A DNA stretch of 64,000 bases, taken from contig JAJEKV010000110.1 of the NCBI GenBank assembly GCA_021234155.1, forward strand, positions 560,187-624,186, written 5' to 3'. This stretch comes from Isoetes taiwanensis. Its lineage: Eukaryota > Streptophyta > Lycopodiopsida > Isoetales > Isoetaceae. This document shows, in pieces, positions 1-11,339 of this stretch. Each line of letters starts with the position of its first letter. Position 1 is the first letter of the stretch. The notes beneath the pieces were generated by a model that was not told the DNA's origin, made no database searches, and worked only from the letters and a program-made list of their open reading frames with translations. Position numbers and translations under genes: made by a program.

Positions 1-2
1 TA

Positions 3-905
3 ATGGAAGTGGCCAACAGATGGGTCAACAAGAAGATTTGTGATGAGCATGGAGATTTTCCTGATAAGCCCTCGAAGGACTTCTTCAACAAAACCTACCT
101 TCGAGGCATGTCTAATCGCAGGGCTTCTCGGCTTCGATGAGATTTTGGAAGGAAAAACATCGTTAAGGTGCAAAGCGGATATCATGGCGGGTTTAATTGC
201 CCGCCAGCCATTGATATTAGAAGCCTCGACTTCATGCGGAAAGAGATTTTGTCATACGCCTCCCGCCGCCCGTAAAAGAATACACATTGTGGGAGGAGTT
301 GCTTTCGACTTTCCCGCTTTCCCGAACAAATGGATTCGGATATATCCGATTCGGATCTGAGAGTGCGTGAAAGCAAATTACAATAAGGAGCATGTTGTCG
401 GTAATTTGCCCGTTGCATTTCTAGAACCCATTAGATCGATTTTGAAACTTGAAGAGGCTATCAAGATCAAGGAGAAGAAAAAATGTTGTGCATGCTTTAA
501 CAAAGGAAGGGATTCCCACCTCCACTCCAAAGTTAATCGAGAATGCAACTATGGTGTTCATAGACTTTAGAGGATTCTCTCGCATTATGGGCGTGCAAGA
601 AATATATGGAACTCTTCACAAGAATATCCAAAGCATGACAACCGCTAACATTTATCACCTTGTCATTCGATGCGCCTCTGCCGAATTTGCCGGTTGCTTG
701 TACGACCAAAAACGATTCAAAGGGGGTCCCATATTTACAGAGGTACATATGACGAGCCGGGATGGGTGAACAAGAAAAGGGTGAAGGAATATCGATTACA
801 TCACCCATATGTGCATTAACGTAAGCGACTCCGTGGTCAACGCGATAATGCCGGAGCTGGAGCTTCGTTTGGCCGCAGTGAGCCCGCGCACCAAAGAGCA
901 CGCCC
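3..905 (+). pseudogene. Broken 5' part of a DNA-methyltransferase-like mobile gene
   Basis: Protein-like sequence runs through this stretch but switches frame repeatedly. The frame starting at 3 reads MEVANRWVNKKICDEHGDF and meets an in-frame TGA near 137, then continues in the same frame as coding-like sequence (GRKNIVKVQSGYHGGFNCPP) to a TAA near 271. A second block at 449-767 contains VFIDFRGFSR and CLYDQKRFKGGP, followed by a frame change. I infer it is the N-terminal part of the gene whose intact end lies at 906-1868, because the spacing and strand agree. I do not recognise the family of the N-terminal part. The beginning may lie outside the window. Confidence 0.45.
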
Positions 906-1868
906 TTGCCACCAATGCCTGTCAGTGGTGACGAAGATACTAATGACAAAATGAAGAAAAAATGGCAGACTTATTTCACGGGTAAACCCAGGTACAAGTT
1001 TGTCGGAATGGAAGGTGACCACGTGCTGAAGTGCCAGTTGAAGACATCATATGCTTACTACCTAGTTGACAAGCTTGTGCCCAAGGATGGTTGTGTTCTT
1101 GATTTCTTCTCAGCAGGTACTGCTTCCCGTGTCGCCTTAATGCAGGGAAAGAAAAGTATTGCTTTCGAAAGCCAGGGTAAAGTATGCCGATTTCTGAGGG
1201 CTTTCCTGGATAAGCTCGAAAAACTGGTCAGACAGGGCGCTGGGGAGACAGTTGAAGAGGATAAGGCAGAGCCTGTGAATGATCCTCAGGCGATCAATTT
1301 AAACATTACCCAGAGAACAGATATATCTAACATTGATACAATCTTGGATCAAATGGATGAGAAAAGCTATGAGGAACGAATGCAGGAAACGAAAAGACTT
1401 CTGGAGGCTACTGAGAAAGGTATTATTGCGCTAGAGCCCGTGTTTCAAAAATTGGGGGCTTTAAACAAAACATTTAATGCCTACATGCCTTTCTTGACAG
1501 GCGGGTCGAGTTTCGAATACGTAGGCATGGACGTGGACTCTGCCGCTCAAGAGGGTGAGCCATCAGGTACACAAGAGCATCAGGTTCCAGCAAAGAAAAA
1601 AACCAAACTCTTCCATGCACCCGATATCGCCTGTGCTGAGCAGAGTGGCGCATCTGTCGAAGGCAACCCCATGGATACTGAGATTGAAGGACCGGATCCA
1701 CATGTCCAACTCCTTGCGCAGGCCATGTCTGTAGAAATCCCAGAAGTAACAGGCTATACTGAGATGGACACAGAAGATCTTCTACAAAGGGGCCAGGAAC
1801 ATGTAGCTAGGATAGCTGCTGAGATAGGTGTTGTACCTGAGTCAGTATCGGAAACCCAGATGGACTAA
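906..1868 (+). CDS. C-terminal part of a DNA adenine/cytosine-N4 methyltransferase-like protein
   Basis: The 320-codon frame begins mid-protein. Near residues 46-72 it reads KTSYAYYLVDKLVP, then VLDFFSAGTASRVAL, then KKSIAFES. This resembles the C-terminal S-adenosylmethionine-binding half of beta-class N6/N4 DNA methyltransferases, where motif I (DPFxGSGT-like) follows the catalytic motif and is followed by a GR..IG.E-like strand. Here the usual DPF is DFF and the glycine run is AGTA. No DPPY-like catalytic motif is visible in frame; it would lie in the broken upstream part. The remaining 230 residues are acidic with a KKKTK patch and look disordered. An AATAAA lies about 50 bp after the stop. 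It is probably a mobile-element gene remnant rather than a host gene. It could be another Rossmann-like protein. Confidence 0.5.
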   Translation: MPPMPVSGDEDTNDKMKKKWQTYFTGKPRYKFVGMEGDHVLKCQLKTSYAYYLVDKLVPKDGCVLDFFSAGTASRVALMQGKKSIAFESQGKVCRFLRAFLDKLEKLVRQGAGETVEEDKAEPVNDPQAINLNITQRTDISNIDTILDQMDEKSYEERMQETKRLLEATEKGIIALEPVFQKLGALNKTFNAYMPFLTGGSSFEYVGMDVDSAAQEGEPSGTQEHQVPAKKKTKLFHAPDIACAEQSGASVEGNPMDTEIEGPDPHVQLLAQAMSVEIPEVTGYTEMDTEDLLQRGQEHVARIAAEIGVVPESVSETQMD

Positions 1869-2349
1869 TTTCTGCCCCTATGGCAAAGTAATGTACATTG
1901 AAAATGTTTGTGGAATAAAAATTACAATGCTTTGAAGTTTTCCAATCTTTGAGTTTTCTTACTATTTCAGTTTTGTTTTTTGTCTAAACTTTCCTTGACA
2001 CGACAGCTCAGAATGTTCGCCATCGCGATTCTCATTATCAATTTCATTTCTTTTTATCCACGTGTAGAGCTTAACGGAATTGTGATATTACATCCATGGG
2101 CTAGCTAGGCAGCTTCAAATCTTCGCTGTGGCGATCCTGCTGAGTATTTTCACTCTTTCTTGTGGACCGCTCTTACTCACAAAGGAGCTTGGGATAGCCT
2201 TATACATGTCAAAATCGGATACATCGCTGGTTGTGACAAAAAAACAGCGGAAAAAACGTCAACTTTTACTCTGCTGCAACCATTTACGGTGTCTTATAGA
2301 CAACCAAGAACCTATTTCATGCTAAACGAGAATTCCGAAATTCTCTAAT
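1869..2349. other. No gene seen; junction between the methyltransferase remnant and module A
   Basis: This stretch holds a possible polyadenylation signal (AATAAA near 1914) and no convincing frame. It is the join between two unrelated pieces. The minus-strand ParB-like gene of module A breaks off inside an intron at its right edge, so module A is truncated here. Confidence 0.5.
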
Positions 2350-3240
2350 TAATTAAATCGTGCTTACATGTGCTGCGTACAACTTGCGAACTTGAAGCAC
2401 CCTGACCCCATCTTCATTCTTTGGCGGTCGCTTGATAGTGCTTAAGGATAAAGAGATTGTTTGTTTCAGAAGCTTTGAATCATTCACACGTTTCAATATT
2501 GCACTTGATTTGTCTGAGGGTTTCATGACAATATCTGCCCCTGGAGCCTTCTGTAATGCTTCTGCTGATTCTCCAATAGTCAATTGTTTGGTCTTCCTTG
2601 ATTTTTTCGTAGGAGGCTCTGTGGTGGTGACCAAAGCGTGCCGTTTTCCTTTTCCTTTTGCCACAACTTCCTCCTCCTCTTCCTCTTCTTCTATCTCCTC
2701 CTGGTCCCTTTCTATATCTTCAACAGTACGTGGGTACCAGAGACCCTTCACAAGAGCTTTATCAGGACAAAGAATAACGGAGGATAAAATGTCTACTATA
2801 TCCTGCAGTCAAGCAATCTCAGTTAGCGTTCCTTGTGTATAAATTTATACGAGAAAGCAATGAACAAAAGAAAAGAGGTCATAGTACTCACGTAACCAAG
2901 TTTGTTATTCTCGGAAATGTACTCATACACATCTTTTGGCTTGCACATGCTTATTCTGAACATTGTAGTGTTCAAGCTGTACACAACCTCCCCTTCGTCA
3001 CTAATGCATGTCATATTAACTTCATCGTCGATGTGTGAAGCCACCAGACTTGTCATTTCTCCAGCTGGGTAATAATCATCTGCCTTAAACTTGGCCCTTC
3101 CTGTCTTGTGGCAAAGGTAAAGGTATGAATCAGTGGGGTAGCGTTCCCTAGCGCCCCTGTGTGTGTGCCATGTCACATCTCTGAGTTTGTAGGACTTTGG
3201 CTGTGGAGGTGGTGGCGGATTTTTGACTTTAAGTGTTATC
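2350..3240 (-). pseudogene. Module A: truncated ParB-like gene (N-terminal exons only)
   Basis: Two exons are visible on the minus strand. The upstream one (about 3235-2894) has a PPPPPQP run and reads through TDSYLYLCHKTGRAKFKADD and MCKPKDVYEYISENNKLGYV to a GTGAGT donor. After an intron containing one module-A palindrome (2837-2850), the second exon (2802-2368) starts DIVDILSSVILCPDKA. It has a run of acidic residues, a lysine-rich stretch (TKKSRKTKQ), and ends LQVRKLYAAH at a GTAAGC donor. The module-B paralog has the matching sequence LQVRKIYADH and continues into the ParB-like core, which is absent here. The gene is therefore cut off inside its next intron. The product is probably nuclear (basic stretches). 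Function is inferred from the paralog. Confidence 0.6.
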
Positions 3241-3453
3241 TTTTGGCTGAAAACGCACGAAAATCAGGCTTAAACACCGTTGAAAAAGGCAATAACACCA
3301 CTTTCTTTTGTAATTTTGTACTAAATATGTTGTTTTTGAGACGCTACTTTAGGTGTTATAACACAGCTTTTTCCCGTGATCTAGCTCTAAAAACACTGTA
3401 AATTTACAAAAACTGTGTAATTTCTTACCATTTTTTAAAGTTCTTAGCCTTAT
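3241..3453. other. Start of the divergent intergenic region of module A
   Basis: Non-coding or 5' intron sequence of the minus-strand gene; a likely acceptor TTTTCAG lies at its left edge. No other feature is seen. Confidence 0.35.
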
Positions 3454-4180
3454 CGGTATAAATTTATACCGAAAGAGGTCTCCACGGTAAAAATTTCTAC
3501 CGCAGAGTAACCCGCGGTATAAATTTATACCGTGGAGACCTCTTTCGGTATAAATTTATACAAGTTCGGCCTCCTGCTCGGTATAAATTTATACCGAGAA
3601 GAACTCACACGGTACAAAATTATATCGGGAGACGTCTTGCGGTACACCTCTACGCAATACATGTTCAGACCCGGTATAAATTTATACAGATGGGGTTCAG
3701 CCACTGTATAAATTTATATAGAAAGACCACGACCTAGAGAATGTCTAAACTTCTAAAAAAAAACTAAACTTGAAATGGTACGGGTTAGAAACTTACGTGG
3801 CCATGTCCGTATGAAGATCCTTATAGCTGCTGGAAGCCGAAAAAAAGGGCAAGTATAAAAGGCGGATCGCGAGCGCCTTCGAGCCAAGCCGCGTATACAG
3901 AAAATGAGCTCGCCTCCGCCTACCTTAAGTAGTATTTCCATTTGCTATTTCGTATATTTTCTGTCTATATGTTTATACATACAGCGATCTAAAGTTTTCG
4001 TATCAATTTGTATGCTTTCTGTATAAATTTATACCACTCTTGTCTCTTGTGCTTCTGCTCGGTATAAATTTATACGCTCCTTGTTTGCTTCCACTTTGCC
4101 ACTGTATAAATTTGAAGGCTTTTGGTATAAATTTATACCACTCTGCCTCTTGTGCTTCTCCACGGTATAAATTTATACCG
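3454..4180. repeat. Array of 16-18 bp TATAAATTTATA palindromes between divergent genes (module A)
   Basis: Perfect or near-perfect copies of CGGTATAAATTTATACCG occur at 3454-3471, 3485-3502 (two changes), 3515-3532, 3546-3562, 3579-3596, about 3610-3627 (degenerate), 3672-3688, 3704-3721, 4021-4034, 4060-4076, 4103-4113 (half site), 4123-4140 and 4162-4180. One more lies in the minus-strand intron at 2837-2850. Spacing is irregular. The copies at 3454-3562 are nested in a larger inverted repeat: arms 3454-3502 and 3515-3562, with the 13 bp connector AAAGAGGTCTCCA inverted between them. They fill the interval between the two divergent genes and stop about 20 bp before the plus-strand ATG. Either subterminal transposase sites or operators of a shared promoter would fit. 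Confidence 0.9.
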
Positions 4181-4200
4181 TCTGTGCCAGCGAGCTCACT

Positions 4201-7200
4201 ATGGCTGGAGAGAAGAGAGCGTCCGAGCCACCCCGTCCTGCTCGCCGGCTACCTCCACCAATGGTTTTCACACCAGCGGTTCCTGCTGGCCAGGAAACTT
4301 CTGACTCTGACACTCAGATCCTGTGCTTCGTTTGCCACCACCCATGCATTTCACTCCTCCAGAACACCCACCCAATCGTTTTACTCCAGCCGATCCCAGA
4401 CTCCCTCCTCCCGTTATTTTTAGTCCGTCTCCCTTGGTTCAGCCTAGACAGCCCACACGGTCGCAAATGACTCCAACACCATCCGTTGCACTGCAGGATG
4501 CCACTCCTAGTGAAAGTAGTCAGCACCATGCTACTCCTGTGTTTTACGAGACTTCTGGAGCTACTCAACTACGTCATCCGCCTCGACTTCTTTTTCCAAG
4601 GAAAAGGCAAACTTCTTCCACACAGGATCAACGTACACCTAGTCTCACTGCATCGACAAGTACAACGCCAGTTCCTATAATGTCGGATGAAGAAACACCT
4701 CATGTTGATATCTCAGACGAGGACCTGCCAAAGCCACAAGACTCTATGTTCGAATTCAAAGCTCCTGCAAGTAAGAATCTTAAGCGAAACTTACACAAGA
4801 AAGCATGTACAACCGTTAGAAGAAAGAAACTTATGGACGAGGCTCACTTGAGGGCAACACATACAAAGCACTGTTGTTCTCAACGTTGTATGCTTAAGAT
4901 TGGACTAAAGGAATTGAGGTTGATTCGTGATAGTTACAGTTCAATGACTCTGCTAGACCAAAGGGGCTACTTGGCCTTCAATATTAGGCCAGATTGTGGT
5001 GAGAAGTTTAGTTACACAGCTGGTGGCCACACCGTCTGTCAAACGGCCTTCAAATTGATTCATGCTTTAGGCAGCAGACGACTTGACCGCCTGAAGAAAA
5101 GGCTTGACAAGAATCCAGGCATCAATGACTACTGCCATTCAGGAGGCATAACCAGAGTTCATGCCCTTCAATGTGTTTCCTGGATGGAAGGTTTCTTTAA
5201 GGAGTCTTGTGAGAAACTCCCTAACAGCCCTATGTACCACTTGAGTGACAATTTCACGAAACAAGAAGTCTACGATAATTATAAGGAGATGTGTGTTGAG
5301 GCTGGAGAACGCTATGTCTGCTACTCTTACTTTACTGTGCTCTGGAAAAAAGAGTTTTCTCGCGTGTCCATTCCTAGAAAGCATAGGATGTCTGTTTGTG
5401 CTACATGCTCTGAATTAAAAGCTCAGAGACAAAATGCAAGGACACTTCACACTAAAAGTACGCTTCCAGGACGTGTTCTTGCCTAGTTCTACTTAAAAGT
5501 AGGTTCTTTCCTAAACTTGTTTTCATTTAAGATGCATTGAAAGAGAAACTGAACAAGCACAGAGAACAACAATCCTTAGAAAGGAGAAAATTGACAAAAC
5601 ATAGGAAGAAAGCACTGGAGCAACCACTCAACTACATATCGGTTGTTATTGATGGAATGGACCAGAAGAAGACCACCCTACCACACTTTGTCAATGTGCC
5701 TAAGGATGCTGCTGAAGAAGATTTCATACACCTGCATGTTGTTGGTGCTATGGTATTTAATGGAAAGCTATCTTGCAAGGCATTTTTGAACTATCCAAAC
5801 GTTCATGCTGATCCAAATCTGACTATCACAATTTTGAATAAGCTTCTTTCCAATCTAGAACATATACCACCGGTTCTGTACCTTCAGCTAGACAACACGA
5901 CAAGAGAAAATAAGAATCAAGCGTTGTTTGCTTACTGTGCTATGCTAATTGAGAAACAAATCTTCAAGAAGGTGAAGATTGGTTTCCTGCTTGTTGGTCA
6001 TACACACGATCAAATTGATCAGATGTTCAGTAGGTTCTCTAAACGTCTTGCTCGAAAAAAAGCGCTCAGTCTACCAGCAATGATTGAGGTTATCCAAGAT
6101 TCTTACAATCCTCATCCAGACATCGAGTTATTAGAAGAAACTTATGATTTTAAGGAATGGATTTTTCGGAGAGATCAACTAGGTCACTGTGCTATTGAGC
6201 CCTTGAGAAACATTACATTTCAGCATCAGATTAAAATTTCACTTGTAGATGGCAAGGCCATCTTACAAGGAAAGAAATATGCCACATCCTTGCAGTGGCA
6301 GCCAGCAGCAGGTATTCAATTCATTCGCACCATCCCCAATACTAGTTCCATGCTCTCTGCAGAGCAAATGCCTCTAAAAAGCTTGAAAGAAATCACAAAG
6401 AGTAAAAAGGAGGGAAGAGCATTTGACTCAAACAAATCATTGGATTATATTGAGACAAGTATTCAGTCCTGCTCTAACCACTTTGGGGAGGCAGATGCTT
6501 TATGGTGGCCTCAGTTTTTTTCTCGGCAACGTGACATGTTGCAAGCTTCATTACAAGGTCGAAGACCAGTTACATTCAACTGGCCATCTAGGCAAACTCT
6601 CCCTGTGCAAGTTGAGAATCAAGAGGAACAAGTAGAGATATTGGCTAGCTCAGATGAAGATGACAGAGCCATGTACACTGGCCCCAGACGCACGGCACAA
6701 CAAGTTGCTCGGGTATCTGGTTCAGACTCAGAGATTCAGAAAGGAATGCTCATAGCTGTCCCAGCTGATAATGATGAATCTGGGAAGCCATTCTGGCTAG
6801 CTAATGTACTGGAGGTAACAAGAGAGGATGGAATTCCCACTCAATTAAAAGTGCACTGGATGAGAACAAATTTGCCGCCAAACTTTCGGTGGGAGGAGTA
6901 TACTTTGGAGATGGTAAAAAGCGGGAGTGGGAAAGAGAGCAAAGTCCAAAGCAAGCACCTATGTCATAGATCTAACCGAAGTAAAGGTTCTTGCATATGA
7001 CTTTGTTACGATTGCTTTGCTAATAATAAGTTACGTATGGTCACTCAAACTTTAATAAGGTTAAAACGTGGATTAGACAAACAACCTAGAAAGGTGGCAA
7101 AAAAAGATGATGATGAAGACTCACTTGTAGACAGTGAGGAAGAAGATCGTTCGAGCACATCCAGTTTTGAGAGTGAAGCTGAGGATGAAGGCTCAAGTGA

Positions 7201-7307
7201 TCGAGGGAATAAATGAGTGGGAGGATGAGATGCATCCCGATCTTGCTTTGCAAAATGTAAGTTTGTCCGATGACTTCGAACATGTAAAGAAACGAAAAGT
7301 GCGGTGA
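4201..7307 (+). CDS. Module A: DUF7869-type DDE-like protein, nearly intact with frameshifts
   Basis: The chosen start (ATG at 4201) gives a proline-rich N terminus with repeated LPPP motifs. A frameshift near 4310 joins the main frame. Residues further on carry a zinc-ligand-like cluster (HTKHCCSQRCM), HTVCQTAFKLIHALG, and CATCSELKAQR. A short GT-AG intron (about 5458-5531) leads to the second exon. That exon holds three acidic motifs typical of RNase-H-fold transposases: VVIDGMDQKKT near 5640-5670, LQLDNTTREN near 5884, and GHTHDQIDQMFSRF near 5998. These match what I know of the DUF7869 family. A C-terminal domain (KGMLIAVPAD, then KPFWLANVLEV, then LKVHWMR) resembles a BAH/Tudor-like chromatin module. 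Frameshifts near 6945 and about 7200 precede an acidic tail ending KKRKVR (stop 7305-7307), a probable nuclear signal. Inferred role: the recombinase/transposase of the module. Confidence 0.65.
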
Positions 7308-7343
7308 TGATTGTCCGTCAAAATGTCCTATATTTTTGACAAT

Positions 7344-7348
7344 TTTGT
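7344..7348. repeat. Left target-site duplication TTTGT of the LTR retrotransposon
   Basis: TTTGT directly precedes the TG of the left LTR and is repeated at 18464-18468 directly after the CA of the right LTR. Confidence 0.9.
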
Positions 7349-7938
7349 TGTTAGTCCTGTGCCTCCTGGTACAGGACTATTCATGCATACAAATGTACGA
7401 GGTCAAGCTCAAGGATCCTCGATTCACCCGCGGGTCAGCCATCAAAGGCTCAGCCCGAAGACCAAGCGGCGAGACCACGCAATCAAAAGCCTTGTGGGTT
7501 TGTCAACAAGAGGCGCCGCTCGGACAAGTGACGGCCCGTCACCGCCAGCGTCGGCGTCCGGCGTTATTCTAGGCACTTCAAGAGGCACCGCCAACATTCA
7601 CCTGAATTAGGCCTCCTTCCGAGAGTCGCACCGAGATCGGTCGAGTGTCTATATTGGGCCAAAGGCCATTGTACTATATATATGAGTAGAGCTAGCACAT
7701 GAGTTTTTAGATGAGTTTTGAGTCTTGTCTCCTTTGGTTTTCTCTCTATTGCGAGAGCTCATGTATGTTCATCATTGATATCAAGGAAGCTTATCATTTC
7801 CTCTCATTTGTTCTGTTTTCTTCTTCTTCTTCTTCTTCTCTTCTTGCAAATCCCGTGACATAGTCCCAGGACTCTCTGTTAGATCCATGGGTCCTCCTGA
7901 GGAGAATGTCTTCGAGTTCCGAACCCGGACCCCAAACA
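7349..7938 (+). repeat. 5' LTR
   Basis: Runs from TGTTAG to CCCAAACA and matches 17878-18463 over its length with scattered substitutions and small indels. It starts with a hairpin (AGTCCTG and CAGGACT around a short loop) and has a TATATATATGAG box near 7675 as a likely promoter. I see no standard tRNA primer-binding site directly after it. Confidence 0.9.
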
Positions 7939-8779
7939 ACATGCAGCATGGCAGGATTGATTCCATCCTACTTTCTTACATAGCCATGTATGTCCGTAAC
8001 TTCACGCCCGGAGAAGAACTCCTTTCTCAACGGCCTCTCGCTTGGGCGCCATCGGCCTCCGGGGGAGGCCCCATTAGCGACATGTATGGATCACCTTATG
8101 ACATCGAGGGAGGCCATCTTGGTCTAGGAGGCTCGGTCGGCGCCACCTACCCCTCGTGTCTGTCTCGTCCCAGTTCCCGCCCCAAAGCGTGCAAACATTG
8201 CTCACAACCTCGGTCCCCCTCATCACTATCGAGCCTTATCGGGCTCAACCTTCTCAACCGTACTTTCATACCCTTGAACATGCCTACATCCATCATTCTT
8301 CAGGGCCATCGCCTCTTCCTTCACAACCATCATCTCCCGGGTGGGTACGGATATCCACCGCGTCTCCTTTGCGCCTACCGGGAATATCCTTTCCCTACGT
8401 TTCCCCACTTTGCCCTTCCTGTTTACAACCTTACGGATCTCAAAACCAATGCTCCGGCTACTTCCGTTTCTCAACCGTGATCACCCCTTCATCGGGGTCC
8501 TTCGGGCACCATGCCACATCCAACTCAACCTCAATATCGTCACTATCTCTTGTTCTGTCCAGCCCGGCACTTTCACATCTACCTTTCGGACTCTGGCCGA
8601 CTTATCCCACCTTTGGCAACCACGAAGGCAAACCGTTAGACCAAAGTGCTCGGGCCCACATGGAAGAATTTGAGGCTCTAGCTGTCCTAAATGGTCATCG
8701 CAACCTCAACTGAAATTCCACATCTTTTCCACCACCTGCGTGGCTCTCCTCATCAATGGCTCATGTCCAATAAAAGCCA

Positions 8780-9950
8780 TTGGAAACAAGACTGGTCGAA
8801 ATGAGAACTGCTTTTACGTCTCATTATGGGACCACGGATGATGATCAACTTCATCTCAAGCAACTCAATGAACTTCAACAAGAGCCCACGAGTGCAGGGA
8901 TTTTTTATGCGGATCGACTTCACATTCTGCTAAGTAAGCTCAAGGAGTACCCCACCGAGCCAGTTTTGGTGCGGTTTCTCCAAGGACTTCCTCCGGCTAT
9001 TCGACTCATGGTGAATACTGCGTCCCCAAGACTTTGGAGCGGGCTATCGACCTGTCAATCACTTTCGATCCAATGTTTCCTCCCGAGGCGTGGCTCTTCA
9101 AGAGCTCCCGTTCATTCCACTGTCATGGTTCCACAAACGGCTGTTTCAGCCTCAACACGCTCATCCATTGTTGATCCAAATCTGGTGCCATATTTGCAAA
9201 TACCAAGGCCATTTGGCAAATGAGTGCAACTCCACCAATGGCCCGCCTCATTGCAAGCGATGCAACATGTGCAATCATGCCACGGGAAGAGTGCACTTTC
9301 GCACTCATCCCACACCGTTCCGCAACAAAATGGTTTATCAAGTGCAAACCACACCTCAGCAACAATCGCACTATCAGCATCCACCACTTCAGGTGCAACC
9401 CACTCAACTCTATCAGCAACAGGAGCAACCACGGGGATCCAACCCACGTCCTCCTTTTGATCCTTCTAAAGCTTCGATGTTATCCTTTGTCCAAGAATGG
9501 GGTCATACCACCACGGCGTGTCCTCAACTTCCACAAGTTCAGGTACAGCTTCCTGGCACAAATCAGACCACCTCGGTCCGCCTCACGGCTTACCAACTCT
9601 GGATTGCTAATGGCAAACAAGGCCCGAGACCAGTTCTTAAGAAGCCACCAAGAGCGCCTCAGCAATCACGCTATCAACCAGCTCCAACAAATCAACCTCA
9701 GCTGGATCAACAAGCACAAGAGGAAATTTTTTGGGCACTTAATCCTCCAGTCCAAATAGTCAAATTGGGTTGGTTTAGTTTCACGCCCGGACCAAGGCAT
9801 CCGTCCCTTGACCATTATTCAATGGTAATTGCGCCACCCGCCTTTGCGGTTGACACCATTCCTCATGAGGACGAAAAAAGGTTCACTTTGCACCTGACTT
9901 GGCGAAGCTCATGCCACATGTCATGCCAAAAGTTCGCCAAAGCATTTTGA
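8780..9950 (+). pseudogene. Retrotransposon gag with CCHC zinc knuckle, frameshifted
   Basis: The frame at 8780 contains a retrotransposon-gag-like helical stretch (LKQLNELQQEP, then FLQGLPPAIRLMV). After a frameshift near 9030 a zinc-knuckle-like HICKYQGHLANEC appears near 9190, followed by a glutamine- and proline-rich region. In Ty3/gypsy elements gag forms the particle and the knuckle binds RNA. Several stops and shifts make it non-functional. Confidence 0.65.
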
Positions 9951-10339
9951 ACCTCATGCAAGGCTGCTTGAAGGCCGCACATTGGCAAATGTTCATGCCA
10001 CCACCGAGCTCAACAAAGACAAGATACCCCTTCCACATCTCAACCTCCACGCTCTCGGGCGTATCCCAATATTGCTGCCGAGGTTGACTTACTCAAAAGA
10101 AGTTCTTTGCTTCACTACCACGCACTCCAAAGCACCGTGGAACCCGCAGATCCTTTTTTCTCATGTGCCTCTAGAACTCCAAGAGGAGCTAGCCAAGATC
10201 AAAATTCCTTTAAGCTTGGCAACCATTTTGAAACTCGTCACTGCTCTCAAGGACCGGTTACCACTCCCAACCTGTTTTTAGTTGGGGTCGTAATACCTCT
10301 ACACCCACGGTCCATGCCACGGTGGGTAATCGCCAAGTC

Positions 10340-10640
10340 AACCATGTTCAAATAGATGGAGGTAGCGCTGATCAATCTCATCACGGATAAACTCATGAAC
10401 AAATGGGCATCACACAACTCTTTTCGTGCCCCCATATGACATCAAATTGGCTAATGGCCATATCCACGCGACCTCAAAGGCGTCACACCTCTTCTTCACA
10501 TCAACATCGGTGATCTCGGCTTCCCCATGGAATTTGGAGTTTGGAAAGTCTGGCGAAGATCCGGTGACTATGAAATGTTGGTCGCGGACCTTTTCTCCGC
10601 CGGGCAAAGAGTATCCATTCTTGGGGCCGCGGACCAGGTT
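10340..10640 (+). pseudogene. Retrotransposon aspartic protease remnant
   Basis: Near 10348 a VQIDGGSAD motif stands where retroviral-type proteases have D-[ST]-G. About 70 residues later, in shifting frames, sequence resembling the YEMLLGRPFL end of gypsy proteases appears (10560-10600). Frame changes within it mean no working enzyme. The call rests on position between gag and reverse transcriptase plus these two motifs. Confidence 0.45.
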
Positions 10641-11339
10641 AGTCATCACCGATGGTCATCTCAATGCCACCATGGACTTGCAAACGGCGGGATCATTTCT
10701 GTGACAATGCGGAATCCTCTCTCTCGCATACGCATTCGGAAGAAGCTCGAATATTTATCAAGTTCGGGCTCCACCGCGAGTCCGCCTGTCACATCCTATA
10801 CCCCCAGAATATCGATCCTTGGGGAGAAATGACTCTTGATCGGACCAGTCGGGTCTGCTTTGCTTGACCCTTACCGCTCCTTGCAATCGAATCCAACGTG
10901 TTGATCACTTTTCAGATGCTGCACCTCCCCGCAACTCCCCGTTGATGTACCGCGCCTGTCATGAAGCAACCTCTGGCTGGATGAAACCGAAACCCCTCTT
11001 TTTCACCACGCAAAGTGCCACGATCCGTTATGCTCCAACCTCCGGCACACATTGTCGGGATACTGAAGTAATACCCCATATTCGGACTCGGTCGAGATTG
11101 TGGACGCCGGCAACAATCAACTTGTCGCATTCTTTCGCAAATCTTCCGGCTCCTTATCGTATCAGGGCCGCCAAGCTGTTCAAAAATTCAAACACATTTT
11201 AAGCACGGAGTTCAGAGATCTTCTGGGAATCAACAAAAGCTTGGGGAACTCACCATTCCTACCAAATCTGATGCACGACCCGATTAGCAACGCGACAAGC
11301 ATCGCTCAACCCTAATTACCGTGATCGGCGTCCAAGGCG

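Noticed and set aside
40-418. Open frames on both strands at the left edge
   Set aside because: They run against the frame that carries the protein-like sequence of the methyltransferase remnant.
3454-4180. Regularly repeated palindromes resembling a CRISPR array
   Set aside because: Spacing is irregular, spacers share sequence, copies also occur in introns, there are no cas genes, and the context is eukaryotic.
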